Shown here: positions 7,700 through 16,201 of the stretch, in pieces
Numbering within the stretch: position 1 is the first letter of the stretch
How the letters are laid out: every line of letters begins with the position of its first letter
Notes under the pieces: generated by a model
The model's input: only the letters and a program-made list of their open reading frames with translations
Database searches by the model: none
Told to the model about the DNA's origin: nothing
Origin: Kribbella voronezhensis
GTDB taxonomy: Bacteria > Actinomycetota > Actinomycetes > Propionibacteriales > Kribbellaceae
Assembly (NCBI RefSeq): GCF_004365175.1
Contig: NZ_SOCE01000001.1
Coordinates: forward strand, 4,471,403 to 4,535,402
Length of the DNA stretch: 64,000 nt
Direction: 5' to 3'
Translations under genes and position numbers: made by a program

Positions 7700-9148
7700 A
7701 TGGTGAACTTCAACTTTGCGGACATTCTTCGTGACACAGCGCGACGTCACGGCGAACGTCCGGCCCTGGTCGACGGCGACCGGCGGCTGACCTGGAACGA
7801 CCTCGAGCAGGCGGTCGACAGCGCGGCCCGCGGGTACGCCGCGGCCGGCCTGGTACCGGGGTACCGGGTGGTCCTCCTGATGGCGAACAGTGTCGAGTTC
7901 GTCACGTCCTACCTGGGGATTCTCCGCGCCGGGCTGGTCGCCGTACCGCTGAACACGGGCCTGACGAAGAGCGAGATCAGTACCGTGATCGCGCATTCCG
8001 GGGCCCGGCTGGCGATCGCCGACGGCGACCTCGCGGACAAGATCGAGGGGCTCCGGACGGTCCGGGCCGGCGAGCTCGTTGGTGACGCTCCGCTTACGCC
8101 GCAGACCGACCCGGAAACCCTCGCCGTCCTGCTCTACACCTCCGGCACCAGTGGTGATCCGCGGGCCGCGATGCTGACCCACCGGGCCCTCGCGGCCAAC
8201 GTGAAGAACCTGGCCGCCCTCGGTGCGGACCGGATGGGCCCCGACGACGTGGTGCTCGGCGTGTTGCCGATGTTCCACGCGTTCGGCCTGAACGCCGTGC
8301 TCGGCTGGGTCGTCGCCACCGGCGCGGCACTGATCATCGACCGGCGGTTCGACTCGACCCACACCATCGAGCAGATCCGCTCGTACGGCGTGACGAGGCT
8401 GCCGCTGGCGCCGCCGGCGCTCAACGCGCTGCTGGCCCGCGACGATCTGAAGGACGCGCTGAGGACCGTCAAGGTGGTCCTCACCGGCGCGTCCACACTG
8501 GACCGCGGGATGGCCGACCGGTTCGAGCAGGCGACCGGTCTGTTCGTGCATCAGGGCTACGGGCTGACCGAGGCCTCGCCGGGTGTCACCACCACCCTGG
8601 GCGAGAGCGACCCGAAGCCGGGCTCGGTGGGCCGCCCACTGCCCAACGTGGAACTCCGGATCGCCGACGAGCAGGGCGAGGAGGTCGAGGGCGACGACCC
8701 GGGCGAGATCCTGGTCCGCGGCGACAACCTGTTCTCCGGCTACTGGCCGGACGGCGTGGACGGACCGGACGCCGAGGGCTGGTACCGCACCGGCGACGTC
8801 GGCTATCTCGACGCCGACGGCGACCTGTTCCTGGTCGACCGGTTGCGCGAACTGATCATCGTGTCCGGCTTCAACGTCTTCCCCAGCGAGGTCGAGGAGG
8901 TCCTCGTCCAGGCGCCGGGAGTCCGCGAGGCGGCGGTGATCGGCGTACCGTCCGAGGCGACCGGCGAGGCGGTGAAGGCGTTCGTCGTACCGGCGACCGG
9001 GGTGGCGGCGGAGCCGGCCGAGATCAGGCAGTACGCCGAGACGCGGCTGGCCCGCTTCAAGTGCCCGGTCGAGATCGAGGTGGTCGACCATCTGCCGCAT
9101 TCGGTCACCGGCAAGGTGGCCAAGGGCCGGTTGCGGGCGGACCGATGA
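7700..9148 (+). CDS. Class I adenylate-forming enzyme (AMP-binding acyl-CoA synthetase family)
   Basis: A 482-aa protein carrying all core ANL motifs. The P-loop-like A3 motif is LLYTSGTSGDPRAAMLTHRA and A5 is YGLTEASPGVT. A7/A8 reads GWYRTGDVGYLDADG then VDRLRELIIVSGFNVFPSEV, and the A10 catalytic lysine lies in PHSVTGKVAKGRLR. It would activate a carboxylic acid to an acyl-AMP and then probably an acyl-CoA. The chain is somewhat shorter than typical long-chain ligases, and the substrate is not predictable. ATG at 7700; a GTG follows immediately. It ends in a 4-nt ATGA overlap with the glutaredoxin-like gene, indicating co-translation. The 230-bp gap upstream separates it from the divergent sigma gene and holds promoters not resolved here. 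Confidence 0.92.
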   Translation: MVNFNFADILRDTARRHGERPALVDGDRRLTWNDLEQAVDSAARGYAAAGLVPGYRVVLLMANSVEFVTSYLGILRAGLVAVPLNTGLTKSEISTVIAHSGARLAIADGDLADKIEGLRTVRAGELVGDAPLTPQTDPETLAVLLYTSGTSGDPRAAMLTHRALAANVKNLAALGADRMGPDDVVLGVLPMFHAFGLNAVLGWVVATGAALIIDRRFDSTHTIEQIRSYGVTRLPLAPPALNALLARDDLKDALRTVKVVLTGASTLDRGMADRFEQATGLFVHQGYGLTEASPGVTTTLGESDPKPGSVGRPLPNVELRIADEQGEEVEGDDPGEILVRGDNLFSGYWPDGVDGPDAEGWYRTGDVGYLDADGDLFLVDRLRELIIVSGFNVFPSEVEEVLVQAPGVREAAVIGVPSEATGEAVKAFVVPATGVAAEPAEIRQYAETRLARFKCPVEIEVVDHLPHSVTGKVAKGRLRADR

Positions 9149-9378
9149 GAGTCACGCTGTACGGGAAACCGGGCTGTCATCTGTGCGACGACGCCCGGGC
9201 GATCGTCGACCAGGTCTGCGCCGAACTCGGCGTCGGCTGGACCGAGATCGACATCACCACGGACCCGAAGCTGTTCGAGGAGTACGGCGAACAGATCCCG
9301 GTCACCTTCGTCGACGGCCGCCAGCACGATTTCTGGCGGGTGGACCCGGTCAGACTGAAGAAGGCCTTGACAACTTAG
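9145..9378 (+). CDS. Glutaredoxin family protein (Rv0508-like)
   Basis: A 77-aa thioredoxin-fold protein with a CxxC active site, Cys11-His-Leu-Cys14, in VTLYGKPGCHLCDDA. The cis-proline loop is IPVTFVDG. It resembles the DUF836/glutaredoxin-like family seen immediately upstream of rex or hemA in many actinobacteria (Rv0508 in M. tuberculosis). ATG at 9145 overlaps the stop of the AMP-ligase gene in ATGA. Its thiol partner is not known; in actinobacteria mycothiol or thioredoxin systems are likelier than glutathione. Confidence 0.88.
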   Translation: MRVTLYGKPGCHLCDDARAIVDQVCAELGVGWTEIDITTDPKLFEEYGEQIPVTFVDGRQHDFWRVDPVRLKKALTT

Positions 9379-9408
9379 TGCCATCCATCACGGACGGCCT
9401 TCTCGATT

Positions 9409-9437
9409 TTGTTCTCACGTTCACAAGCTCCTAGAGT
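9409..9437 (+). promoter_or_regulatory. Rex operator overlapping the rex-hem promoter
   Basis: TTGTTCTCACGTTCACAA at 9409-9426 aligns with the Rex consensus TTGTGAA-N4-TTCACAA: the right half matches 7/7 and the left half 4/7. A sigma-70-type promoter is superimposed: TTGTTC (9409-9414), a 17-bp spacer, then TAGAGT (9432-9437). The first rex codon is at 9494. Rex bound here would block the -35 region and spacer, predicting autorepression of rex and the hem genes that is relieved by high NADH, as in Streptomyces coelicolor. Confidence 0.8.
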
Positions 9438-9493
9438 GGGGTAGTCGCCAGCCGTGAGGCGGTGACTCGAGAACCACCATTTCCAGGAGAATT

Positions 9494-10252
9494 GTGACGC
9501 CTGCCCGCAGCCGTCGCCCCGGCGCGCCGACGAGAACCGAACGCGGCATTCCCGAGGCCACTGTCGCGCGCTTGCCGGTGTACCTGCGGGCCCTGACCGC
9601 GCTGTCGGACAGTGGTATCGCCACCGCGTCGAGCGAGGATCTGGCGACCGCGGCCGGCGTTAACTCGGCCAAGTTGCGCAAGGACCTTTCCTACCTGGGT
9701 TCCTACGGCACCCGCGGCGTCGGGTACGACGTGGAGTACCTGCGCTACCAGATCGCGCGCGAGATCGGTGTCACCCAGGACTGGGCCGTCGTCATCGTCG
9801 GGATCGGAAACCTCGGCCACGCGCTGGCGAACTACTCCGGCTTCGGCACCCGCGGCTTCCGGATCGTCGCGCTGCTGGACGCCGCCCCCGAGCTGGTCGG
9901 CGAGAAGATCGGCGACATGGTCGTCCGCGACTTCGCCGAGCTGGAGGAGATCGTCGCCGCCGACCGGGTCTCGATCGGGGTCATCACCACTCCCGCCGGT
10001 CCCGCCCAGGAGGTCTGCGACCGGCTGGTCGCGGCGGGCGTGACGAGCATCCTGAACTTCGCGCCGGTGGTGCTGTCCGTGCCCGACGGCGTCGACATCC
10101 GCAAGGTGGACCTCTCGATCGAGTTGCAGATCCTGGCGTACCACGAACAACGAAAGTCCGGAGAGGCGGCGCTCCCCCCGGTGCCCGAACTGCCAGCGAT
10201 GAACGGTGTCGTCACTGATCTGCCCAGTGTCGGTGGGGGTGTCGGCGCATGA
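9494..10252 (+). CDS. rex: Redox-sensing transcriptional repressor Rex
   Basis: A 252-aa Rex family repressor. The N-terminal winged helix (~25-90) contains IPEATVARLPVYLRAL and VNSAKLRKDLSYLGSYGTRG. The Rossmann domain that senses NADH/NAD+ follows with VVIVGIGNLGHALANY. The C-terminal domain-swapped helix is present (VDLSIELQILAYHEQ). GTG at 9494 has AGGAGA 4-9 nt upstream. It is the first gene of a tightly packed operon with hemA, hemC, hemD/cobA and hemB; its stop overlaps the hemA start. It should repress this operon and respiratory genes when NADH is low, through the operator just upstream. Confidence 0.97.
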   Translation: MTPARSRRPGAPTRTERGIPEATVARLPVYLRALTALSDSGIATASSEDLATAAGVNSAKLRKDLSYLGSYGTRGVGYDVEYLRYQIAREIGVTQDWAVVIVGIGNLGHALANYSGFGTRGFRIVALLDAAPELVGEKIGDMVVRDFAELEEIVAADRVSIGVITTPAGPAQEVCDRLVAAGVTSILNFAPVVLSVPDGVDIRKVDLSIELQILAYHEQRKSGEAALPPVPELPAMNGVVTDLPSVGGGVGA

Positions 10253-11532
10253 GTTACCTCGTCGTCGGCATCTCGCACCGGTCCGCGGAGATCTCGGTGC
10301 TGGAGCGGGTCGCGCTCGACCCGGACGCGGCCACCAAGCTGGCCATCGCCGTGCAGCACACGCCCGCGGTGTCCGAGACGGCCGTCCTCGCCAGCTGCAA
10401 CCGCACCGAGGTGTACGCGAACGTCGACCGCTTCCACGCCGGCATGGACGAGGTAACAGCGATCCTCTCCGACGTCACGGGCGTCCCGCTGCTCGACCTG
10501 GCCGAGCACCTCTACGTGCACTTCGAGGAAGGCGCCGTCGCCCACCTGTTCCAGGTCACGGCCGGACTGGACTCGATGATCGTCGGCGAGAGCCAGATCC
10601 TCGGCCAGGTGAAGGAAACGCTGCGCGTCGGCCAGGACCTGGAGACGGTCGGCACCGGCCTGAACGCGCTGTTCCAGCACGCGCTCCGGGTCGGCAAGCG
10701 GGCCCGCGCCGAGACCGGCATCGACTCAGCCGGCCGCTCCGTCGTCTCCGCCGGGCTCGAGGCCGTCGGTGGCCACGAGGGCCGGCGCGCGCTGGTCGTC
10801 GGGGCCGGCTCGATGGCCTCGCTGGCCGCCCAGACCTTGCTCGCGGGTGGCGCCGCCACCGTCACGATCGCGAACCGGAACTTCGATCGCGCGGTGGCAC
10901 TGGCCGACCGGATCGGCGCGACAGCGATCCGGCTGTCCGACGTACCGCAGGCGCTGACCGAGGCTGACCTGGTGGTGTCCTGCACGGGTGCACGCGGTGT
11001 CGTGCTGACCGAGGAGATGGTCCGCAACGCGGCCGACGGCCGGCCTTTCGGCGTACTGGATGTGGCTCTTCCGCACGATGTGGATCCCGCCGCGGCCCGG
11101 CAGCCCGGCGTCCGGCTGGTGACCCTGGCGGACCTCGCCGGTACCGCGGGCGGCACCGAGCGCGACATCGACGACGTACGCCGGATCGTCGCCGAGGAGA
11201 TCGGTGCCTTCGAGGCGACCCGGCGGGCCGCGTCGGTCACGCCGACCGTGGTCGCGCTCCGGGCGATGGCCGCCGAAGTGGTCGAGGCCGAGCTCAGCCG
11301 GCTCGATCGCAGGCTGCCCGGACTCGACGAGGTCCAGCGCGCCGAGGTGGCCCGGACCGTCCGCCGGGTGGTCGACAAGGTGCTGCACACGCCGACCGTC
11401 CGGGTGAAGGAACTCGCCGCGGACCCCGGCGGACCGACGTACGCCGATGCGCTGCGCGAGCTGTTCGCGCTGGACCCAGCGACCGTGGACGCGGTCACCG
11501 CACCCAAGACCACCGGAGGTGAATCGGCATGA
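10249..11532 (+). CDS. hemA: Glutamyl-tRNA reductase
   Basis: A 427-aa enzyme that reduces glutamyl-tRNA(Glu) to glutamate-1-semialdehyde with NADPH, the first committed step of C5-pathway tetrapyrrole synthesis. The catalytic Cys50 is in LASCNRTEVY. The signature GLDSMIVGESQILGQVK is intact, the NADPH Rossmann loop is LVVGAGSMASLAA, and the C-terminal dimerisation helices are present. ATG at 10249 overlaps the rex stop in ATGA, and the gene ends in the same arrangement with hemC. Expression is expected to follow Rex. Confidence 0.98.
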   Translation: MSYLVVGISHRSAEISVLERVALDPDAATKLAIAVQHTPAVSETAVLASCNRTEVYANVDRFHAGMDEVTAILSDVTGVPLLDLAEHLYVHFEEGAVAHLFQVTAGLDSMIVGESQILGQVKETLRVGQDLETVGTGLNALFQHALRVGKRARAETGIDSAGRSVVSAGLEAVGGHEGRRALVVGAGSMASLAAQTLLAGGAATVTIANRNFDRAVALADRIGATAIRLSDVPQALTEADLVVSCTGARGVVLTEEMVRNAADGRPFGVLDVALPHDVDPAAARQPGVRLVTLADLAGTAGGTERDIDDVRRIVAEEIGAFEATRRAASVTPTVVALRAMAAEVVEAELSRLDRRLPGLDEVQRAEVARTVRRVVDKVLHTPTVRVKELAADPGGPTYADALRELFALDPATVDAVTAPKTTGGESA

Positions 11533-12407
11533 TCAGGCTCGGAACCCGCCGGTCGGCACTCGCGACCGCCCAGTCGAATCTGGTCGCCGACTCGCTGCGC
11601 GCTCTCGGCCACGAGGTCGAACTCGTGCTGATCACCACGATCGGCGACGTGAACCGCGCGCCGATGGCTCAGATCGGCGGCACCGGGGTCTTCGTCAGCG
11701 CCCTGCGCGACGCCCTGCTGGCAGACCAGATCGACATCGCGGTGCACTCCCTGAAGGACCTGCCGACCACACCGCTGGACGGACTGACGCTCGGCGCCAT
11801 CCCGCTGCGCGAGGACCCGCGCGACGTACTGATCGCCCGGGACGGACTGTCGCTCGGCGAACTCCCACCCGGCGCCGTGGTCGGGACCGGGTCGCTGCGG
11901 CGGCAGGCCCAGCTGGACGCGCTCGGCCTCGGCCTCGAACTGACCGGCATCCGCGGCAACGTGGACACCCGGATCGCGATGGTCGCCGATGGCAAATTGG
12001 ACGCGGTGGTGCTCGCGAGGGCAGGGTTGGCCAGGTTGGGCCGGTTGGACGAGGTCACCGAGACCCTGGATCCGATCCAGGTTCTGCCGGCTCCCGGACA
12101 AGGTGCCCTCGGCATCGAATGCCGCGCCGACGACGTCGCGGTACTGGCGGCCCTGGCACCGCTGGACGATGCGGCCACCCGGGCCGCGGTGACGGCGGAA
12201 CGGCAGTTGCTTGCCACTCTCGAGGCAGGGTGCTCGGCTCCGGTCGGCGCGCTCGCCGAGGTGGTCGAAGGTGAGGACGGTCCCGAGCTCTGGCTGCGGG
12301 GCGCGCTCGGCCAGGACGGCGGCGTACGGCGCCTGTCGGCCAACGGCCCGGTGGACGACCCGGTGTCGCTCGGAAGGGCGCTGGCGAAGGAGTTGCTGGA
12401 GGAATGA
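11529..12407 (+). CDS. hemC: Hydroxymethylbilane synthase (porphobilinogen deaminase)
   Basis: A 292-aa enzyme polymerising four porphobilinogens to hydroxymethylbilane. It starts MIRLGTRRSALATAQS and carries the IAVHSLKDLPT substrate-binding loop with the catalytic Asp region. The conserved arginines are in GTGSLRRQAQL and IRGNVDTRI. Cys235 in LEAGCSAPVGA is the attachment point of the dipyrromethane cofactor. ATG at 11529 overlaps the hemA stop; the next gene starts in a 4-nt overlap at 12404. All family features are intact. Confidence 0.98.
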   Translation: MIRLGTRRSALATAQSNLVADSLRALGHEVELVLITTIGDVNRAPMAQIGGTGVFVSALRDALLADQIDIAVHSLKDLPTTPLDGLTLGAIPLREDPRDVLIARDGLSLGELPPGAVVGTGSLRRQAQLDALGLGLELTGIRGNVDTRIAMVADGKLDAVVLARAGLARLGRLDEVTETLDPIQVLPAPGQGALGIECRADDVAVLAALAPLDDAATRAAVTAERQLLATLEAGCSAPVGALAEVVEGEDGPELWLRGALGQDGGVRRLSANGPVDDPVSLGRALAKELLEE

Positions 12408-14146
12408 CAGCGGCACGGGGAACGACGAGTACGAAGACGAGCAGCAAGACAAGGGCAAAGGCGACAGCAGACGTGAGCAGCGCGAAGACAGCAGCGGCCA
12501 CCAAGGCGCCCCAGAACGTGCCCGCCAAGGCAGCGGCCAGCACCGGCGCGGCCGCGGCACGGCAACCCAAACCGCTCGGCCACGTCACCTTCGTCGGCGT
12601 CGGCCCGGGTGACCCAGCACTGCTGACCCTGGCCGGTCGCGACGTGCTGGCGAACGCCGACGCCGTCGTGGTCGAGGGACCTGAGCACGACGCGTTCCTG
12701 GCGTACTGCAAGCCGGGCGTCGAGGTCGTCGACGGCTCCGGCGCCGAGGGCAGCCGGGCGCTGAAGATCGCGGCCCGGGCGCGTCTGGTGGTGAAGACCG
12801 CCAAGACCTCGGCGAACGTGGTCCGCCTGCTCACCGGTGACCCGTTCACCTTCTCCAGTGGGGCCGAGGAGGCCGCAGCCTGCCGCAAGGCCGGGATCGG
12901 CTTCAACGTGATCCCCGGTGTCAGCGAGGTCAGCGCCGTCCCGACGTACGCCGGTATCCCGCTGACCGTCAAGGGTGAGCGCGAGGTGACGGTGCTCGAT
13001 CTGGCCGAGGCCAAGCTCGACTTCACCAAGGTGCACCCCAAGCAGACCCTGGTCCTGCTGAACGCCACGGACGTGCTCAAGGACGCCACCGCCGCACTGA
13101 TCGAGGCCGGTTTCGACGCCGGTACGCCGGTCGCCGCGACCGTCGGCGGTACGACGACCGCGCAGGCGAGCGTCGTCGGCACGCTCGGCACGATCGTGGC
13201 CGACCTGCGCGCCGCCAAGCTGACCGGCGAGGCCGTCATCGTGGTCGGCTCCGTGGTCGAGCAGCGCGAGGCACTCAGCTGGTTCGAGACCAAGCCGCTG
13301 TTCGGCTGGCGGATCCTGGTGCCGCGCACCAAGGACCAGGCCGGCCCGCTGATGGACCGGCTGCGCCGCTACGGCGCGATGCCGGAAGAGGTGCCGACGA
13401 TCTCCGTCGAGCCGCCGCGCAACCCGCAGCAGATGGACAAGGCCATTCGCGGCCTGGTCGAGGGCCGCTACGAGTGGGTCGCCTTCACCTCGGTGAACGC
13501 CGTCAAGGCCGTCCGGGAGAAGTTCGACGAGTACGGCCTGGACGCGCGCGCGTTCTCCGGCCTGAAGATCGCCGCGGTCGGTGACAAGACCGCCGAGGCG
13601 ATCGCGGCCTGGGGCATCCGGCCGGACCTGACCCCGACCGGTGAGCAGTCCGCCGCCGGGCTGGTCGAGGACTGGCCGCCGTTCGACGAACTGCTCGACC
13701 CGATCAACCGGGTCTTCCTGCCGCGGGCGGACATCGCCACCGAGACGCTGGTGGCCGGGCTGACCGATCTCGGCTGGGAGGTCGACGACGTCACGGCGTA
13801 CCGGACCGTGCGGGCCGCCCCGCCGCCTGCGCCGACCCGCGAGGCGATCAAGTCGGGCAAGTTCGACGCGGTCGTGTTCACCTCGTCCTCGACCGTTCGC
13901 AACCTGGTCGGCATCGCCGGCAAGCCGCACGCGTCGACGGTGATCGCGGTGATCGGCCCGGCGACGCTGAAGACCGCCGAGGAGCACGGCCTGCGGGTCG
14001 ACGCGATGGCCGAGTCGCCGTCCGCCGAGGAGCTGGCCGAGGCGCTCGCGCGGTTCGGCGCCAACCGGCGTGACACCATGGTGGAGGCCGGTGAAGTCGT
14101 CACCCGGCCGTCAGAGCGTCGTTCGGGTTCACGTAGGAAGAGCTGA
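12404..14146 (+). CDS. Fused uroporphyrin-III C-methyltransferase / uroporphyrinogen-III synthase
   Basis: A 580-aa bifunctional protein. After a Lys/Ala/Thr-rich, probably disordered N-terminal ~55 residues comes a SUMT/CobA-type tetrapyrrole methylase domain (~58-300). Its features are VTFVGVGPGDPALLTLAGRD, the GDPFTFSSGAEEAAAC loop and a VIPGVSEVSAVPTYAGIPL motif. The HemD domain follows (~305-560), with WRILVPRTKDQAGPLMDRLR, WVAFTSVNAVKAV and VVFTSSSTVRNLVG. It converts hydroxymethylbilane to uroporphyrinogen III and may methylate it to precorrin-2 for sirohaem or cobalamin. Actinobacterial fusions of this kind are usual (SCO3317, Rv0511). The basic extension is the least conserved part. 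It overlaps hemC by 4 nt. Confidence 0.95.
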   Translation: MTAARGTTSTKTSSKTRAKATADVSSAKTAAATKAPQNVPAKAAASTGAAAARQPKPLGHVTFVGVGPGDPALLTLAGRDVLANADAVVVEGPEHDAFLAYCKPGVEVVDGSGAEGSRALKIAARARLVVKTAKTSANVVRLLTGDPFTFSSGAEEAAACRKAGIGFNVIPGVSEVSAVPTYAGIPLTVKGEREVTVLDLAEAKLDFTKVHPKQTLVLLNATDVLKDATAALIEAGFDAGTPVAATVGGTTTAQASVVGTLGTIVADLRAAKLTGEAVIVVGSVVEQREALSWFETKPLFGWRILVPRTKDQAGPLMDRLRRYGAMPEEVPTISVEPPRNPQQMDKAIRGLVEGRYEWVAFTSVNAVKAVREKFDEYGLDARAFSGLKIAAVGDKTAEAIAAWGIRPDLTPTGEQSAAGLVEDWPPFDELLDPINRVFLPRADIATETLVAGLTDLGWEVDDVTAYRTVRAAPPPAPTREAIKSGKFDAVVFTSSSTVRNLVGIAGKPHASTVIAVIGPATLKTAEEHGLRVDAMAESPSAEELAEALARFGANRRDTMVEAGEVVTRPSERRSGSRRKS

Positions 14147-14147
14147 C

Positions 14148-15131
14148 ATGACTGGATTCCCGGGTGTGAGGCCCCGTCGGCTGCGGTCGTCGGCGGCGAT
14201 CCGCAAGCTGGTCTCCGAGACCACGCTCGAACCGAGGCAGCTGATCCTGCCGATGTTCGTCCGGGAAGACGCCACCGAGCCGATCCCGATCAGCTCGATG
14301 CCCGGCGTCTACCAGCACACTCGCGACACTGCGCGGAAGGCGGTCGCCGAGGCGGCTCAGCTCGGGCTCGGCGGAGTGATGCTGTTCGGCGTACCGACCG
14401 AGAAGGACGAGACCGGATCGGGCGGGATCGATCCGGACGGCATTCTCAACGTCGCGATCCGGGACGCGGTCAGCGAGGTCGGCGACGAGCTGCTGGTGAT
14501 GGGCGACCTGTGCCTGGACGAGTTCACCTCACACGGGCACTGCGGCGTCCTGGACGCCCAGGGCCGGGTCGACAACGACGCGACGCTGAAGCTCTATGCC
14601 GAGATGGGCATCGCGCAGGCTGCCGCCGGCGCGCACGTGGTCGGACCGTCGGGGATGATGGACGGCCAGGTCGGAGTCGTCCGGAGTGCGCTGGACGCGG
14701 CGGGCTACATCGACACGGTGATCCTCGCCTACTCGGTGAAGTACGCGTCCGCCTTCTTCGGGCCGTTCCGTGAAGCGGTGGGTTCTTCCCTGCAAGGCGA
14801 TCGGAAGACGTACCAGCAGGACCCGGGCAACGCGCACGAGGCTCTTCGCGAGGTCGATCTCGACATCGCCGAGGGTGCCGACATCGTGATGGTGAAGCCC
14901 GCCTTGGCGTACCTCGACATCATCCGGCAGGTCCGCGACCACGTCGACGTACCGGTTGCCGCGTACAACATCTCCGGTGAGTACGCGATGGTCGAGGCCG
15001 CGGCCGCCAACGGCTGGATCGACCGCGAGCGGGCGATCCTGGAGACCCTCACCTCGATCCGCCGCGCCGGCGCCGACACGATCCTCACCTACTGGGCCGC
15101 CGAGGCCGTCGACCTGCTGGGCCGGCGGTAA
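14148..15131 (+). CDS. hemB: Delta-aminolevulinic acid dehydratase (porphobilinogen synthase)
   Basis: A 327-aa enzyme that condenses two 5-aminolevulinates to porphobilinogen. Schiff-base lysines are Lys198 (SVKYASAF) and Lys250 (MVKPALAYLD). The metal loop reads DLCLDEFTSHGHCG, with Cys122 and Cys132 retained but Asp at position 124 where the classical zinc site has Cys; it is a mixed site. ATG at 14148 was chosen because it begins the conserved FPGVRPRRLR stretch and has AGGAAG upstream. An upstream in-frame extension overlaps the previous gene and has no homology. It is the last hem gene of the Rex-controlled operon. Confidence 0.97.
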   Translation: MTGFPGVRPRRLRSSAAIRKLVSETTLEPRQLILPMFVREDATEPIPISSMPGVYQHTRDTARKAVAEAAQLGLGGVMLFGVPTEKDETGSGGIDPDGILNVAIRDAVSEVGDELLVMGDLCLDEFTSHGHCGVLDAQGRVDNDATLKLYAEMGIAQAAAGAHVVGPSGMMDGQVGVVRSALDAAGYIDTVILAYSVKYASAFFGPFREAVGSSLQGDRKTYQQDPGNAHEALREVDLDIAEGADIVMVKPALAYLDIIRQVRDHVDVPVAAYNISGEYAMVEAAAANGWIDRERAILETLTSIRRAGADTILTYWAAEAVDLLGRR

Positions 15132-15143
15132 GACTCCCGCTCG

Positions 15144-15572
15144 ATGACCCGGCGGGTGACGGCGGACAATCTCGGCGGCTGGATCCTCAAGTGCAACCCG
15201 TCGCTGACCGAGCTGCCGGAGCTGGTCGCGCACGGCGTCGAGACCTGGTGCGTCCAGGACAACTACCGGTCAGCCATCTTTGCGGCCGGGCAGCCGGTCT
15301 TCCTCTGGGTCAGCGGTTCGTCCGGCGCGACACCTGAGCCGGGCATCCATGCGGTCGGTGAGATCCGGGGTCCGGCGTACTGGGCCACCAAGTACGTCGT
15401 ACCGCTGAGCCTGCGGTTCCTCGGCGACCCGCTCCCGCGCACCGAGATCGCGGCTCAGCCGGCGCTGTCGACGCTCGAGGTTCTCCGGCAGCCGCACATG
15501 AGCAATCCGTCCTTCGCGACGATTCCCGAAGCCGGCGCCCTGCGGCGGCTGCTGGCCGAATCCTTGCGCTAG
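15144..15572 (+). CDS. EVE-domain-like (PUA-like) protein
   Basis: A 142-aa protein whose beginning GGWILKCNPS, central WCVQDNYRSAIFAAGQPVFLW and PGIHAVGEI strand resemble EVE/PUA-like folds, which bind modified nucleobases in RNA or DNA. It starts 12 nt after hemB and could ride on that transcript. No catalytic motif is visible. EVE proteins are sometimes linked with restriction or modification systems, but none is nearby. Its stop overlaps that of the convergent TetR gene within one CTAG. Confidence 0.75.
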   Translation: MTRRVTADNLGGWILKCNPSLTELPELVAHGVETWCVQDNYRSAIFAAGQPVFLWVSGSSGATPEPGIHAVGEIRGPAYWATKYVVPLSLRFLGDPLPRTEIAAQPALSTLEVLRQPHMSNPSFATIPEAGALRRLLAESLR

Positions 15573-16129
15573 GCAACTTCCGGGCCGAAGTCCCGTTGGA
15601 TCATCGCGACCAGGGCGTCGACGTCGGCGCCGACCATCGGCTCGCCGGTCATCCCCATCCGGTGCAGCAGGGTGCCGATGACGACGTCGATGAAGAAGAG
15701 GACGCGCTGCTCCGACTCGCCGAGCACTTCCTGGAGCACGATCCGGTAGGGGTCCTGCAACTGCGTGGACAGGATCTGCCGCAGCGCGGGGTCGCCGATG
15801 GCGTCGGTGAACACCCCGGCGAAGGCCGCGGCGATCCCGGGTTCGCCGATCTTCGCCGCGCCGAAGTGAATCGCTGAGGCCAGGTCCGCGGCCCGGTCGG
15901 TCCCGGTCACCGGCAGCGGGCCGAAGGCGTCGACGAGGCAGGCGGTGATCAGGGCGCCCTTGGAGGGCCAGCGGCGGTAGATCGTGGTCTTCGCGACGCC
16001 TGCGGCGGCAGCGATGCGGTCGACGGTGGCGTGGGTGTAGCCGAGCTCGTGGACCGTCTTCAGCGTTGCCGCGAAGACCTCGGCGTCGACGCTCACGCGC
16101 GGCCGGCCGGGTCGTGTTGTTCGAGCCAT
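15569..16129 (-). CDS. TetR/AcrR family transcriptional regulator
   Basis: A 186-aa repressor. The N-terminal HTH is clear: LKTVHELGYTHATVDRIAA then AAGVAKTTIYRRWPSKGALI, with the recognition helix at ~42-52. The C-terminal ligand domain (~70-186) resembles TetR_C_16-type domains. ATG at 16129 has AAGGTG upstream; a GTG two codons earlier is less likely. It is divergent from an alpha/beta-hydrolase gene, and a long perfect-armed palindrome lies in the intergenic gap. It probably represses both itself and the hydrolase. The ligand is unknown. Confidence 0.93.
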   Translation of the reverse strand: MARTTRPGRPRVSVDAEVFAATLKTVHELGYTHATVDRIAAAAGVAKTTIYRRWPSKGALITACLVDAFGPLPVTGTDRAADLASAIHFGAAKIGEPGIAAAFAGVFTDAIGDPALRQILSTQLQDPYRIVLQEVLGESEQRVLFFIDVVIGTLLHRMGMTGEPMVGADVDALVAMIQRDFGPEVA

Positions 16130-16150
16130 GGTCACACCTTAGCGACTTAT

Positions 16151-16180
16151 GCTACTTTCAGTATCGATACTAGCGGTAGC
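16151..16180. promoter_or_regulatory. TetR-type palindromic operator
   Basis: AGTATCGATACT (16160-16171) is a perfect 12-bp palindrome. It is flanked symmetrically by GCTAC (16151-16155) and GTAGC (16176-16180), giving a 30-bp inverted repeat between the divergent TetR and hydrolase starts. Size and place fit a TetR operator controlling both promoters. Confidence 0.8.
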
Positions 16181-16201
16181 GAAATAGCAGGAGGAGCAGA
16201 C

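Noticed and set aside
7676..9100. Long open frame on the minus strand opposite the AMP-ligase gene
   Set aside because: Shadow of a high-GC gene with strong third-position bias; the plus-strand frame has all ANL motifs and this one has none.
11669..13987. A 772-codon minus-strand open frame across hemC-hemD
   Set aside because: Antisense shadow of intact hem genes, Arg/Gly/His-rich with no domain and no ribosome-binding site.
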